Below the pieces are notes generated by a model. That model did not search any database. It worked only from the letters and a program-made list of their open reading frames with translations, and was not told where the DNA came from. A program made the translations under genes and the position numbers. Source: Luscinia megarhynchos (Eukaryota; Chordata; Aves; Passeriformes; Turdidae). Taken from it: a stretch of 64,000 bases of DNA. The stretch spans positions 11,944,906 through 12,008,905 of the forward strand of contig JAPFBE010000002.1 of the NCBI GenBank assembly GCA_034336665.1. Direction: 5' to 3'. Every line of letters begins with the position of its first letter. The stretch's first letter is position 1. This document shows, one piece after another, positions 37,386-49,880 of the stretch.

Positions 37386-38160
37386 CACTGCCAAACCAGC
37401 ATTGAATGCAGAACCACAGGTGCAAATATTCAGTTAAGTCTAATTATATATTTCTGTCAACATTTATAAAATTCAGTAGACTGGAGTCACATAGACAGTT
37501 ACTTTGGCTTTATTTTTATTTTCATTAATACTTCTGGGTTTCTTGTTCTCATCTATTTTGGGAAATACAGTAGAGAGAAAGTGCTGAAAATATGAGGTAC
37601 CTCTCTCAGAGAGTCAAGAATTCAAACAGAATTATAAGGAATGAGTTTTAAGTGAGGCAAGAGGAAGAGGGGAAAAAACCCATGTGGTCCTCCTCTGAAC
37701 AGTGACAGGACAGTCAGAGTTACAGCTAAGACCCTTGAGAATGAGACTGGGGTGCCATTCCCAGGCAGATATTTGACTGCAAGTTCAGACCATTCATGTC
37801 AGAACTTCACATGAGGTTTAAGGTGTGGAGTGATTGAGTTATCCATGAAAAAGACATTAATAAGTCTTCAGGCAGGAAAGGCAAATAATTACTGTGCTAA
37901 GGTATCCAATACCTTTAGTAGAGTGTGAGATGCCTGCAAGACTTCATGGGTCTCTGCTGTGGAGAGATTCCTCTCTTCTTTAACAAGGCAATTAAAGCAC
38001 TGCACACTCACTCAGCAGCGAAGACTTGTACAGGTATTGAGCAGTAGAGAAGTCAATACATGAAGTCATTAGAGAAATGATTTCTTATGAAAATTCCCCT
38101 CTCCATCTCTTCTCTAATCAAAGTGGGGAAATTTCTGTCTCCTACTGCTACTCTACATTA

Positions 38161-38196
38161 TTCTCTCTTTCTGCCTCTTTCTCTCTCTCTCTCTCT
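38161..38196 (+). repeat. CT-rich tract ending in (CT)8
   Basis: TTCTCTCTTTCTGCCTCTTT is followed by eight CT units at 38181-38196. Confidence 0.9.
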
Positions 38197-39579
38197 GGGG
38201 GCAAATTCTCAAAGTGTCCCACAAAAGAGATGTGAAAATTTGCAATGAATCAGGCCCTAAAAATCTGACAGTAAATCCTATGCTGAAATCCTAGAGGCAG
38301 AATGGAAAAAATTTCTGGAGAATAACTGGAACGTTGCCAAGAATTTTTAAGAGCTTGAATATCTTGGGGGAATGTATAAAAACAACTTCATGATTCAGTT
38401 AACCAAGGCAGTAAAACAAGTTCCTGAAGGCAAGGATCAGCACTTTGAATATATTTGGGTGCTTCCTTTAATCCCTGTGTTTCTTTTTCCTTCTTCTGTC
38501 CTTTTCCCAGTTCCTTTCTCCTTTGAAGTAAGAAAGGTAGACTTTATAAGTTACTTTTCCTTCTCACCCAGCCAACAGGGAAGGGTCATAAGTAGGGCAG
38601 CCAGTTCCCTCTTCTTTGAAAGCTGTATGAGTGTTCTACTTTAGATACACATCCTCCTGCCTAAGCCCCAGCACAGTGTGAGTCTTATCACAAATTTATA
38701 AGCTCCAGTTCTGTCCTTTATATTACCTAGTCCAGACATGTAACATCTTCTTAATTATAACTCAAACGTAGGAAGCATACCATTGCAATCTTTTGTGATT
38801 AAAACAGAATAAAGTATCCATTACAATTTCTTATAAAATTTGGTTTAATTTCCAGCACAGAAAAGACCACCACTACAGGACTTAAAAATGTTTGCATGCA
38901 TTCCCAGTTCTGGAAGTGGGATCTCCCACGTTTGAAGAAGCCTGTCTGACCCCATGAATAATTAACTATTTAAGAACTTCAAGAAGAATCCTCAAAGAGA
39001 TCAATCAAGTGAGACCAAAGAGAATGACAAGAATACAAGATTAAAGAAGAGTCTCTGAAATAGTCTTGACAAAGTTGATTTGAGCACCTAAAAGTTTAAT
39101 AGATTTAACAGAGAGTGGCTAAAACTAACTCACATATTACAGCTTGCATGATTCTAGCTGGAAGCATTTTACATACATGGGAGCAGTCTCAAATCACCTG
39201 AACTTTCTAAAGTATGTTGCCCTTGGCTATTAGTAAAGAGAACATGGTGGCTACTAGAAGCTTGTTGGTTCTTAGAGGTATCAGGACAAGATCATGATTT
39301 AATCAACAAAAGGAAAGCTTCTAAGAACAAGAAAGCTTCAGTCATCTGTTACATCTATGTTAGCAAGGGATGTGACAGGGTAGATAATCGAGATAGTCAC
39401 TGCTGACACCTCTACCCCATGTGTAGTCCTCATGTTTTATTTCAGACTTGAACTGATCCAGTGAAACAAATGGCTCTTCTATATACATTGTTCAACACTT
39501 CCAAAAGGACTGTTCCCTTGCTGGGCTCCACTTGGGACTGTACTGCATCTGATATGCACCTGGAGCAAGCCTTTCAGTT

Positions 39580-39862
39580 TGTCTTCAGGGCTTGTTGAGA
39601 CAGGACAAAGGGAAATGGTTTTAAATCAAAAGAGGGTAGATTTATACTGGATAAAAGGAAGAATTTTTTATGGTGAGGGTGGTGAAACACTAGAAAGGTT
39701 GCCCAAAGAAGTGGTAGGTGTTCATCCCTGGGAACATTCAAGGCCAGGCTGGATTGGGGGTCTGAGTAACCTGATCCAGTTGAAGACATCCCTGTTCATT
39801 GCAGGGGGCTTGGACTAGGTGGCCTTTAAATGTCCCTTTTAACCCAAACTATTCTATGAATC
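39580..39862 (+). mobile_element. CR1 LINE 3' fragment, plus strand
   Basis: Recognisable CR1 phrases are 'ggaaatggttttaaatcaaa', 'gagggtggtgaaacacta', 'ggttgcccaaagaagtgg', 'ccctgggaacattcaaggcc', 'ggcttggactaggtggcc' and the 3' end 'actattctatgaatc'. It is the sense orientation and 5'-truncated. The translated remnants of ORF2 are interrupted. It belongs to a different subgroup from the copy at 24.7 kb, judging by the 'ggccaggctggat' section. Confidence 0.9.
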
Positions 39863-41261
39863 CAGAGCTCTGAGGAGAAGGAAAGCTCAGCATCTGAAAA
39901 TCCCACCAGTTTAGTAGTGCTTCCATGGAATGAGACAATACAGCCAATGAGATTTAAAATAATGACATCATCTCCATGCACACATTAACCTCACAAATGG
40001 AAGAAGTAAACTCCTAGTCCTTGCATCCCAAATCTTTAGCTCATTTAAAATTTCTGTTCTGTGCTGGCTCTCTATCTCTCCAAAAATACTGAGCCACCAG
40101 TCAAAAATGGAATTTAGCATCATGCCAGACTTAAAAAACCCTTATCCATGACTCAAAGTCTGCAGACAAAGTATTTCTGAGTCACACTGAAATTCAGTCC
40201 CAGGAACCAACAAATGTAAACATACCATTCCCCCAGCCATGTGATAGGCTCAGAGTACAGTAAGTTACAAAGTGAGGGCATACAGTAAAGTATGTGAAAA
40301 CTAACCCTCCCCACTAGAGATTACACCTCCACAGAGCTAACCAAGAAAGGACAATGCACCAACTCCAAGAATTTGAGGATCAGAAAACAAAAGAATTAAA
40401 GCTATCCCATCAGTAGCCTCCAGAGCTCATTTCATCAAAAGGAACTGGCTTTTTTGTCCACGGAGACACAAATAAACTTAAAAGTCATAAAAAATATGAG
40501 GATACTTCTACAGTCAAATTTCCACTTTATAAACAAGATGACTTATTTCATGACTTTCCTCATTTGTAGAGAACAAAGGTTGACCTCAGTACATTACATG
40601 AAGGAACACATACATAACATCCTTTAAAAGTACAAATAGCCACACTGGAGAAGACTGGCCTATTCACAAGCTTCAAACGATGCACAAATTAAGGGGCTTC
40701 ACCAAATCAAGGTCTCAGTTTGCTGAACCAGGCTTTCCAATTGGCAGCAAACGAGGCTGAAGTACAAACAAGAGGCTTTTGTTATCTGTAGCATGAAATT
40801 TCAGGTGATACTTGTATATGTAAGTGCAAAAGGTCGATATTTCATAACTCCAGAAGCAAATGCAAGTGCTTTAAAATAGAAAAGCAATCTGTCGTATTCT
40901 TTTCTCATTTATACCTGCACAAGAAATTGAACCCAAAGAAGTTTCATTGTCACCTGACCTGCAACCATTAATATGAGCATAGAAGAATGTTTATTGACAA
41001 AAATATAATTTAGCAATGAACTTCAGTGTGAAAAAACTAGTAAAACCCGAGACTGGGGTAGAATAAGTAACAATCTTCTGCAACACTCTTTTTTCAGAGA
41101 AGCCTTTCATAGAAGCCATTTTGTATTTTCATAGGGTGCTGTAAGTATCTTAAGTTTTTCAGTTGTTAATTCAAAGAGAATAATGGAGACATTAAGCCTG
41201 GGCAGAATATTCATTCTCTCCCCATCTACTGATGTGAATTTTTGACTGTTTTCAGCACATA
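39863..41261. other. Unique non-coding DNA
   Basis: No gene or repeat family is recognised between the two CR1 fragments. Confidence 0.65.
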
Positions 41262-41404
41262 CAGAATCACAGAATGTGCAAGGATGGAAGGGACCATAGT
41301 GGGTCATCTCTTTCAACCTCTCTGCTCAAGCAGGGTCATCCTAGAGCACATGGCACAGGATTGCATCCAGACAGTTCTTGAATATCTCCAGTGAGGGAGA
41401 CTCT
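41262..41404 (-). mobile_element. Short CR1 LINE 3' fragment
   Basis: ACAGAATCACAGAATG, followed by 'gatggaagggacca', 'ctctgctcaagcagggtcat', 'cctagagcacatggcacagg' and 'gaatatctccagtgagggag', is the antisense 3' end of a CR1 of the subgroup containing 'ctgctcaagcagggtca'. Similarity stops near 41404. Confidence 0.9.
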
Positions 41405-44400
41405 TGAAAATGTGCTAGGAAATACAGTTCAATTAAATTTGTCTGAGATGAGTGCACAGTTGGCTGAAAGTTACTTTTAAAATGTTGATATAAGCATTCA
41501 CAATTAAACAATATGTGTTTTTTTAACATGACCTACCAAATCCTGTGGTATTTTATAGCTTCATTAGCAAACAGGGCAAAGAAAACCTTTGTGGCCTTTG
41601 AAAACAACATCAAACAGGGCGGGTAGCAGGCACTTCTGACAGTGTAAGACTAGAATGCAAAATATCCTTGTCCACTGGAGCAATACCCTGATAAACGGAC
41701 GAGGTCAGAAAGGAGTAATGCAGATTCCTGCACTTAAGTCAGAATAAGTAACTCTATAAGTTTAATAGGGGGAAAATCCAGCTGACTGGAATCTTTGCAG
41801 AAAAGAATCTGAGGGATTTCAAGATGCATATGAGTCGACTAAGTCAGACTGAAAAAAAAACAATAACCACACACTATTAAAGAGGTAATAATAGGAACTT
41901 TATAAGAAGCACATCCTTTTATATAAAGAATCCCCTCATTTTTCTTTTCCTGGGCATTGTGTCAGATGTAGGAGCAGTCATCTAGGAGGGCAGCAGCCCC
42001 TGGGTGTCCACAGGAGAACAAGAACTGCAAATAAAGAATGTGATTCTTTAGTCTAGAGAAGAGGGCCTCATGAAGAACATGACTGTCTTAAAATATGGAA
42101 AAGATTTATGTGAAGAAACATCTGTTCTCATTATCCACCATGACTAGGACAAAAATGATAGGTTTAAATTCCAGTTGTGAAGATAAAGAATAAATATTAG
42201 GAAAATGTTTCCAACAATAAGGTGCCAAAAAATTTAAAAAGAAAAAAAGCTAGAGATCAAGGGGTGAGAACATTATAAGATCCTTCCTTTAAATTTGGGA
42301 TAAGGAAGATCTTATGGTCTCTTTTTGATGTTTTGTCTCTAAATCTAGAAGAACAGGGTTGTCCTCTGCATCTTTTGACAGCAGAGTTGTAGAAGAGCTT
42401 CTCTGCTAATCTTAGAAGACACTAAGGCAGACAGGTAATTTCTCTGAGTTTTTGGCCATGTGTGTGTGTGCACTCACATAAGGTTCTGTGGGAGCATATA
42501 TGTCTCTTCCTACAAGTGTGTGCCTGTATACAGGGACAAGCCTGTGTTCATGCACATTCTTGTGTGAATGTAGCACCCTTTACATCTTAAATTTGGTTTT
42601 GAAAACATTTAACAAAGATTTCCCTCCACTGAACCTCAGCAGTACAAAAGGTTGAAGTGTGTAGGATGGCTGCTGTCTAGGGATGCTGGTATTCTTCCCA
42701 CCCTTTTCTCCCAAAGCAGAGCAGGTTTGGAGAGGTGAAAGTGTAGACATGAAGAGCCTTCTCTGTCTGAAAGGGCAGCTGGCAAAGTTTGAGTCTCATT
42801 TACATCCTCATGTAGTACTGAATGTGACAGCAGAATAAAACCGACTTGAAGAGAAAAACAGAGCTTTATATGACCATAGTTATATATGAAGAGCTATTGA
42901 TCTGAAGATTTGTTCCACAAGGGTAAGACTATTCAACAGGCGTGTCTGATGAGACTTGCACATAGTAGCTTAATGGTGGAACCAGAATATGATACAAAAT
43001 AAACATCCAAGCAATGCAGACTATATCTAAACCTGGTGAATGAAGGAGACAATTATCCTCAGTATTCAGACCAAATGGTTTTAATTTACACTTGGCAGGT
43101 CCTTCTCTCCATTTTGGAATATCTAGACAAAGTTTTCCTCAGTATTGCATTCCCACTCTACAGTTTCAGTGCTCTGGGTGGCTGCCCAATGAAAAGCTAA
43201 TCAACTATGCACATTTCACTTAATCATACCAATATATCACCTTGACTCATGACCACACAGCCCAGAGAGCTGCAGCACACAAGAAACCTGAGAGCACACT
43301 GAAGTTAGATGGGAAGACATGAAGGAAGTTAGGTAATTTTATTATGAGAACAAAGTTACTTAATTAAATCCCTTTAAAAGTTTATGAGATGGTCTGAGGA
43401 GGCCAGGAAAGAAAGTTTTCCCCAAATGGAACACAGCAAATACTAGCCTGCATTACTCTGCAGGAAGGAGGGAATGGGAACTTACCCTAAAAATATTTAG
43501 CTGCTTCCAGCAATGAAGAAAAGTATTTCCAATATTTAAAAAACTCTGGAGTACGTTTGTGTTGGGAATTTTTATATTGTTTTTTTTAAAGGTCTGCAGT
43601 CACTCTTGTTGCTTCCACAAAGATACAAGCCTGGGGATGGAGGAAGGAAAAAGAACGTAGCTTACACAGGGTCATTAAAAAATTTAGAATCTCTCAGCCC
43701 TGAAAATCTCCTCTGCATTAAATGTACTTGAGGGTCTCACTGTTCTGAGCAGCTTCCTAGGCTGCACATGTATCTCCCCCCGAGGATGAGTGAGAATATT
43801 CCATTCCCTCAGAGATCCCCAGTGCCGGCTGCACGTGTTCAACCAGAACGGATACACTCCAGCCGAAGGCTGCTGTGGCTGGCAGAGCCAGAATTTTGCT
43901 GTAATGGCTGAAACTGTGACCAAGAACCTGTCTCTCCACCCTTCCCAGTAATCCCCCTGCTAGCAGTGCATGGCAGGAAATCATCTCATTTCAATGTGGG
44001 AAGGATAAGAGGAAAAACTGAATAGCAAAACCAGGGGAGTGGGGCACGAGAAAAAGAGGCGAAAAGATATGTCTAGGCAAATATATTACAAATTGGGAGA
44101 ATGTTGGGAGGCAAAAGAGGGAGGAAATGAGTCTTATGAGGTAATAGAGATTGAGATTGGAGAAGATGCCTGGCAAGGAAAAGGAGACATGACAGAAATG
44201 ATTTAGCAGAGAAAAAGGCACCAAGCTGCAAAGGGAGTGGTAGAAAGGTTTGTGCCCGGCAGAGAATGTGCCTAGGCAGAGCCTGAAATCAGGCACAGCA
44301 TGCCACTTTGTCTGAGGATTACAAATTATTTTATCAACATACCTTATGGTCACCTGGCAATGATCATTCACACAGGACAACAACTTCCAATCAGTTAATC

Positions 44401-47400
44401 TGAAACTCAAGCATCAGAAATCGGAGCAGTTTGCCTAAACCATTGTGATTAACCACCCTAGAAGACAATTGATCCAATATTCAAAACAAGGAGACATTAC
44501 ATGTGATGAACACTTTTTCCTCTAAGTTTGCAAAGTCAAACACCTAGGAAAAAAGAAAGACTTGAATCAGGCTAAAGTTGTCTAATACAAGTCTTGCATG
44601 CAGATGCATTTAGATATAAGCATATAAAATTTGCACATTGTCCTAAACAAGAATCAGGATACATCAGCTCTGAACTAACACTCTAATATTTTGTTGGGGT
44701 TTTTTTCCCTGGATTTCTCATTTCCTGCAGTTGACTGTTATGTCCTTTGTGGTTTTTTAGCCATTTACTTTCTACTCTTGCAGCAAATGCAGAGGAGGAG
44801 GAGCAGAATTCTATGAACAAATGCATTTTGCTATAGCAGTCTTCTGTAATCCCCCAAAATAATGTGTGCACCTGTGCCTGTGCTACTGAACAAATAAGAA
44901 TGTTCTTTGGCTGATAGCAAGTGACAGCACAGTCCAGATCTGCATAGATGAATTCTTCTGCTCACCCAACAAGCAGGCTGGCTGCATCAAAACAATCTAT
45001 TAGGAAATGGTCTGGGTTCCCAGCTTGTGTTCATGCATTGACTGTGCAGATGTTCTCAGGCTTGAATAAAAAAACGTACCAAGAGCATCATGCATGGAAA
45101 GCTGTAATCCCACACTTAAACTGTTTTATTCGGTAGAAGTGTAGCCAATAAGACTAGAATTCTATGCAAGAAGTAAATAAAGACCATGTAAATGAAGACC
45201 AGAATCATGTACACAGGGCAGCATCTTTAGATCTGGTGTTTCCAAATATATGTACTTGTCTTTGAAACTTCAGTAATATGCTTTTAGTGTCATTTGTCTG
45301 TGTGTGGCATAATTCATATCACCATTCCCTTCATAATAAATTGGCTGGAAAATAAAGAAAGAAACAAAAATAAATATATGAAGAAACAATATCAAAGAAA
45401 CAACCATAGGACAGGAAATCTAAGCTCTTCAATCAGAGAGCATTCCATTTTATGCCTTGGCATTGAAAAAAAATGCACAAATTATGCATATGTATCACTA
45501 ATTCCTGAAATAATATGTGCAGCATCTCATATCATTCTGCAGACAATAATTGGCAGGTGTTTTTTACAATAGCAAGATGCATTCACAGTATGGGATATGT
45601 TGATTACTCATGTCAGTCCCTTTGAAATTTTAAAGGGAGAGTAATCAGAGCTATAAATCTCTCCTAAGTATAATTAGATTACTATTTATACTTAGTGTTG
45701 TAAAAACCAGCCTAAGAAATTACTTTTAAGGTGCCATTACTGAAGGAATAATCTCTTTAAAACAATAATCACTCAGTTAAGTACAATTCATATACCTACT
45801 TTTTATAATGAGAACACATAATTCAAGTATTTAAGAATACTGAATGTCTTTTCCTATTTAAAAGTTTGGTAATGGTATTTTCAGGCTTCAAAGTTTTTTA
45901 CATTATATGCCAGGTCTGGGAGCATTATCTCATAATGCACTGAGATGAAGGATTAGATACAGTGGCAGCTCTGCATAGAAGGCACCCTTGGAGGGATGTA
46001 GGTTTTGTGTTAGAGAAAGTGCAGGTTATGACTACTGTAGGGCCCTATAGGGAGTATTATGATAACGAGGCAATTATGATCAACTGACTAGAACTAGAGC
46101 CATCTCCATAGACTTTTTATCTTTGAGGAACATATTAGGAATTCCAAAAGATTGTAAATTTATATAATATGCTCTAATGGTTCACTCCTGTTAATTTATA
46201 TCTTATTTCCCATGGGGGAATTATTTGACTTTTTCTTCTGCAGTAGAGACAAGGCAGAGCAGCATGCAAACAGTAAAACCCGAGCATCTAGTACCATCTT
46301 TTGATTAAGCAGATCTCAATAAAGATATTTAAATTACTCTAAAATATAAAGAGAGATCTTTAATCCTCAGGTGGAATCATGAAATTCCAGAGGAATAGGC
46401 TATTTTTATTTTATCAGAAAGCATATTCATGTAGAGCTGGAGGCTTTGGTCAAAGAATGCTGATACAGCTCGAAGCTTGCTGGCATTCTTCCTGGTGAAC
46501 CTCCATTAAACTCTAGCAATTGCATGGAGAACACCAGTATTTGGAAGCTGCTTCCAAATCTGTGTCTGGAATAAACTGGGTCAGGAGGTTGTGGTACTAA
46601 GACAAAAATTACAATAATATACATTGTCACAATATCCAGAAGCATAAAAGCCCATACCTCTCTTGATACATATAAGCTTTAGCAGACCTTGTTCTTCATT
46701 TTTCTAGTGGAAATTCATGATCTTGTAGATTGTTTCTCACAAAACAGATTCCTGAACTCAGCAGCTATTGGAAAGGCTTTGTCCATGACCTACTACTCAT
46801 GTGAAGTCAAGGGCAAAACTGCCCCCAAGGTCTCACAGCATTTTAAAGTTAGTTCTCATATGGAACGTCCTCCCTTTCCAAGGAGTCACTTCATTGCCCC
46901 ATTAATATTTTATTACACAAAACTCAGAAATGGAAAAAGCATATGTTTGGAATGATATGCAGCAATAAGAATAGGACCCTGTTTTTATGTAGTTTTCCAC
47001 TGCATGAGCCAACTCATGTATTTAACAGTTTTGGTTCCATTCTCCTTCACTTTTATTTTTTTTCCTAGAATATTCTAATAGATGTATTTTATCTTAAATG
47101 TTAACAACCCTCTATTTCAGCCTCTAGATATTTCGAGACATAGTATTGGTCCAGTTTAGCAACTTATAAAAACCACAGTTTAAGTATAATTATTCAGGTT
47201 ATATTATTCTACCATAAGATAAAATCTAGTTTTCCTCTGCTGTTTCACTTTCTAATAACTCAGCATTTGTCATAAGGGAATGGATGTACCCTGAGATTTT
47301 GTTTCTTTTTACTTTGTTACACATTACTGATATTTAATACACATATGAGTTCATCTATTTATCTCAACTATAAGTACCATTTAAAAAGTCAGACCACCTG

Positions 47401-47757
47401 CTGACAGGTACTGTTGAGGAGTAACATGATCGATCTTTTACAGCACAAGTCTTACTCTGTGTTACAGTGCTACTATAATAAAACTTTCCACTCCTGCTCT
47501 CATGGACAATAGTGCTGTTGACTTCAGTCACAAGAAGGAATTGAAGGCTCATCCCTACACAATGCCCATATCTAAAACTTTATTTGAAATACCTAACTTT
47601 TTTATTTTCTTCAGAGTCCCAAACATAGGTTCTGCTTAAGCATGAAAGTAGCATTATTTAAGACAATACCTACAAATATTGATCATAGCCAACAAGGACA
47701 TTTTAACACAAGTAGCACCTCCACCAGCTGCAAACCACATTCATTCAGATAAACTAC
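41405..47757. other. Unique non-coding DNA
   Basis: No gene was recognised. A modest CpG-containing patch lies at 43770-43870, listed separately. Open frames of up to about 140 codons (for example 43991-44410, minus) have no recognisable domain. Confidence 0.6.
43770..43870. promoter_or_regulatory. Small CpG-containing patch with CACGTG E-box
   Basis: Five CpGs lie in about 90 bp (CCCCGAGG, GCCGGC, CACGTG, AACGG, GCCGAAGG), including a palindromic CACGTG E-box near 43833. It stands out against CpG-poor flanks. There is no other sign of a promoter. Confidence 0.2.
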
Positions 47758-48302
47758 TGTGCTGGTTTTGGCTGGGACAGAGTTAACTTTCTTCCCAGTG
47801 GCTGGTATGGGGATCTGGTTTGGATTTGTGCTGAAAACACTGATGATAATAGAGTAGTTTTTTGTTACACAAAGCCAAGGCCTTTTTTGCTTTTTATACT
47901 GACACACTGGCAGGGAACTTGGGGGTGCTTGGAAAGTTGGGAGAAGACACAGAGCCAGGAGGGGTGGCCTCAACTGACCAGAGGGATATTCCAGACCATG
48001 TAACATCATGCTACTTATGTAAAGTGGGGGAAAGAAGGAAAAAGAGGGGGCCATTTGGAGTGGTGGTGTTTGTCCTGCTCTCCTGGGGATGGCAGAACAC
48101 CTGCCTGCCCGTGGGAAGCAGTGAATGAATTCCTTGTTTTGCTTTGCTTGACTGCATGGCTTTTTTGCTTTTTTGCTTTTGATATTGTCTTTATCTCAAC
48201 CCACAAGTTTTCCAGCTTTGCCCTTCCTTGCCTCTCTGCAAACCAGTTGGTGGAGGACAGAACAAGGGGTGGTATTTGGTTGATGAGTGAGCTTAAACCA
48301 CA
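47758..48302 (+). mobile_element. Solo-type LTR of an avian endogenous retrovirus
   Basis: The element begins TGTGCTGGTTTTGGCTGGGA and ends at or near CTTAAACCACA. I recognise it as a widespread avian LTR. Sense landmarks in order are 'agagttaactttcttccc', 'gggatattccagaccatgt', 'aacatcatgct', a TATA region altered to ACTTATGTAAAG (about 48011-48022), and the downstream signature 'gtctttatctcaacccaca' (about 48187-48205). The 3' end is blurred by an A run, and I found no target duplication. No retroviral coding sequence flanks it. It is diverged enough that promoter activity is doubtful. Confidence 0.9.
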
Positions 48303-49666
48303 AAAAAGCATATACTCTTTTGTATTTCTTCTCCCTATTTGCTAGACCCACCATAAAAGGTGCAGAGGATGGAGTATTACCAAAGCTCAAGTATGCTATG
48401 CATATCCTACATGTTCTTCAAAGGACTTAAAGTCTAGGAGGAAAAGAAAAGACAGAGAGGACCAGGAAAAATGAAAATATTTCCAATTTCAGATTCACTT
48501 AGACTTAACTCCATGAATCTTTTTGGCCATTTGTTAGCAGCTACCAGTAAGCAACCATGCCCAAAGGGAAAATGTATTCTAGTTAAAGATTGGCTTATAG
48601 CCTCATCAGCCAAGTTTTATTGCTCTTAAAGCACAGCAAGAGAAATATTTACACTGAACTTGTTGCATAGGGACTTGAGATAGCAGGACAGTAATTTCTT
48701 GCATAAGTAATTTTAGATGGAGACAGCAGAGTTACACTAAGAGGGAATCAGGGACTTTTAAAAATAAAATGTCTAGAAAATAAGATGAAAACGTAGAAAT
48801 GCTAGGCTCTCAATTTGAGGTATTCTTTTTTTTTTTTGCTGAAAATGTTCCCAAGACTCAAAATGTTTTATGTGTCCTTTGAGTTCAGAACACCCTGAGT
48901 ACAGTAGCATATGTCTGTGCTGCTTAACCAAATACTCCAATGATTGGAACTTTTTTTTGTGTGTGTGCATGTGTATAGAAGGGAATATTATTTATAACCA
49001 TCTAAGGTCTGGCACAGCATTTTTGAATCAATGCCATTCTACACATCAATGTTACAGTTGTTCTATATTAATCTAATTGTTTTAACAACATTGGAAAGTT
49101 TGTTCTGAACTAACATATATATTTACATGTTCTACAGTTCTAGCCTGTTGGATAATGAGGTCCTAAAGAAGGTTTCTGCATTACCTTTTACACTAATATT
49201 AAGGAAAAAACAAACCAAAATACATACCTATTCAAGGACCTCCCAGTATTATTAACATCTCCAGGAAGTCACATTCTAGCTAAACTTATGTAGGATTTGA
49301 AGTGGTAAGACTAAGGAATGTTATTTCTGCAAAGAGGAACACCCTAGGGGGTGGCAGAGAAGAAAGATTTTGTAGTATTAAAAATGAGATGGCCAAAAAT
49401 ATTAGAGTAGGTAAATAAAAATGTAATAGTCATTTAAGCCACCAGGATCTGACAATGAGAGTTTGCACTAATTCTGTTCTGGAAGGCTGCTGTCCTTGTC
49501 TCTGGTAGTACTTGCTTTTATCTCGTCAGCAATGTGTTACCTCACACCCAGTGACAATGTCTGGCATTTATATTTAAAATAAAATCAGAAAAGTCAAAGG
49601 AAATTCATCAGCTGACTAGAGTTTCATTACTAAAACAGAAAAGCACTTTTTTCAGTGACTTCACAT

Positions 49667-49725
49667 TCATAGAATCATAGGATATTTTGGGCTAGAAAAC
49701 ACCTGGAAGATAATTTTCCAGTGCC
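49667..49725 (-). mobile_element. Very short CR1 LINE 3' end
   Basis: TTCATAGAATCATAGGATAT followed by 'ttttgggctagaaaacacct' is the antisense CR1 3' terminus, already diverged. Weaker similarity may continue to about 49770. Confidence 0.75.
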
Positions 49726-49830
49726 CCATCTGAAGTTGAAGCCAGGTCTTTTCTAAGAATGCCCCCCAGTACTTTACTCTCCAAAAAGCTGCACTCTGAA
49801 TACAGAATGTATAACCTCATGATTTCCTTT

Positions 49831-49880
49831 GTACATGTGTGGGCATGAGTGCACATGTGTTTGTGTGTGCATGTGCATGC
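49831..49880 (+). repeat. TG/CATG-rich low-complexity tract
   Basis: Alternating purine-pyrimidine sequence built of TGTG, CATG and GCAC units. Confidence 0.75.

Larger units (their letters stand above)
36121..39579. other. Unique non-coding DNA with simple repeats
   Basis: No gene was recognised. It holds an AT dinucleotide repeat at 36312-36326, an inverted repeat at 36414-36434, an A-rich tract at 37331-37385 and a CT repeat at 38161-38196. Confidence 0.65.

Noticed and set aside
43991..44410. 139-codon open frame on the minus strand with hydrophobic stretches
   Set aside because: Phe/Leu/Ser richness reflects the purine-rich plus strand. No domain, start context or splice signals support it.
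46038..46047. TAGGGCCCTA palindrome
   Set aside because: A 10-bp palindrome is expected dozens of times by chance in 64 kb.
47862..48128. Several open frames on both strands around 47.7-48.4 kb
   Set aside because: They lie inside the LTR, which is non-coding.
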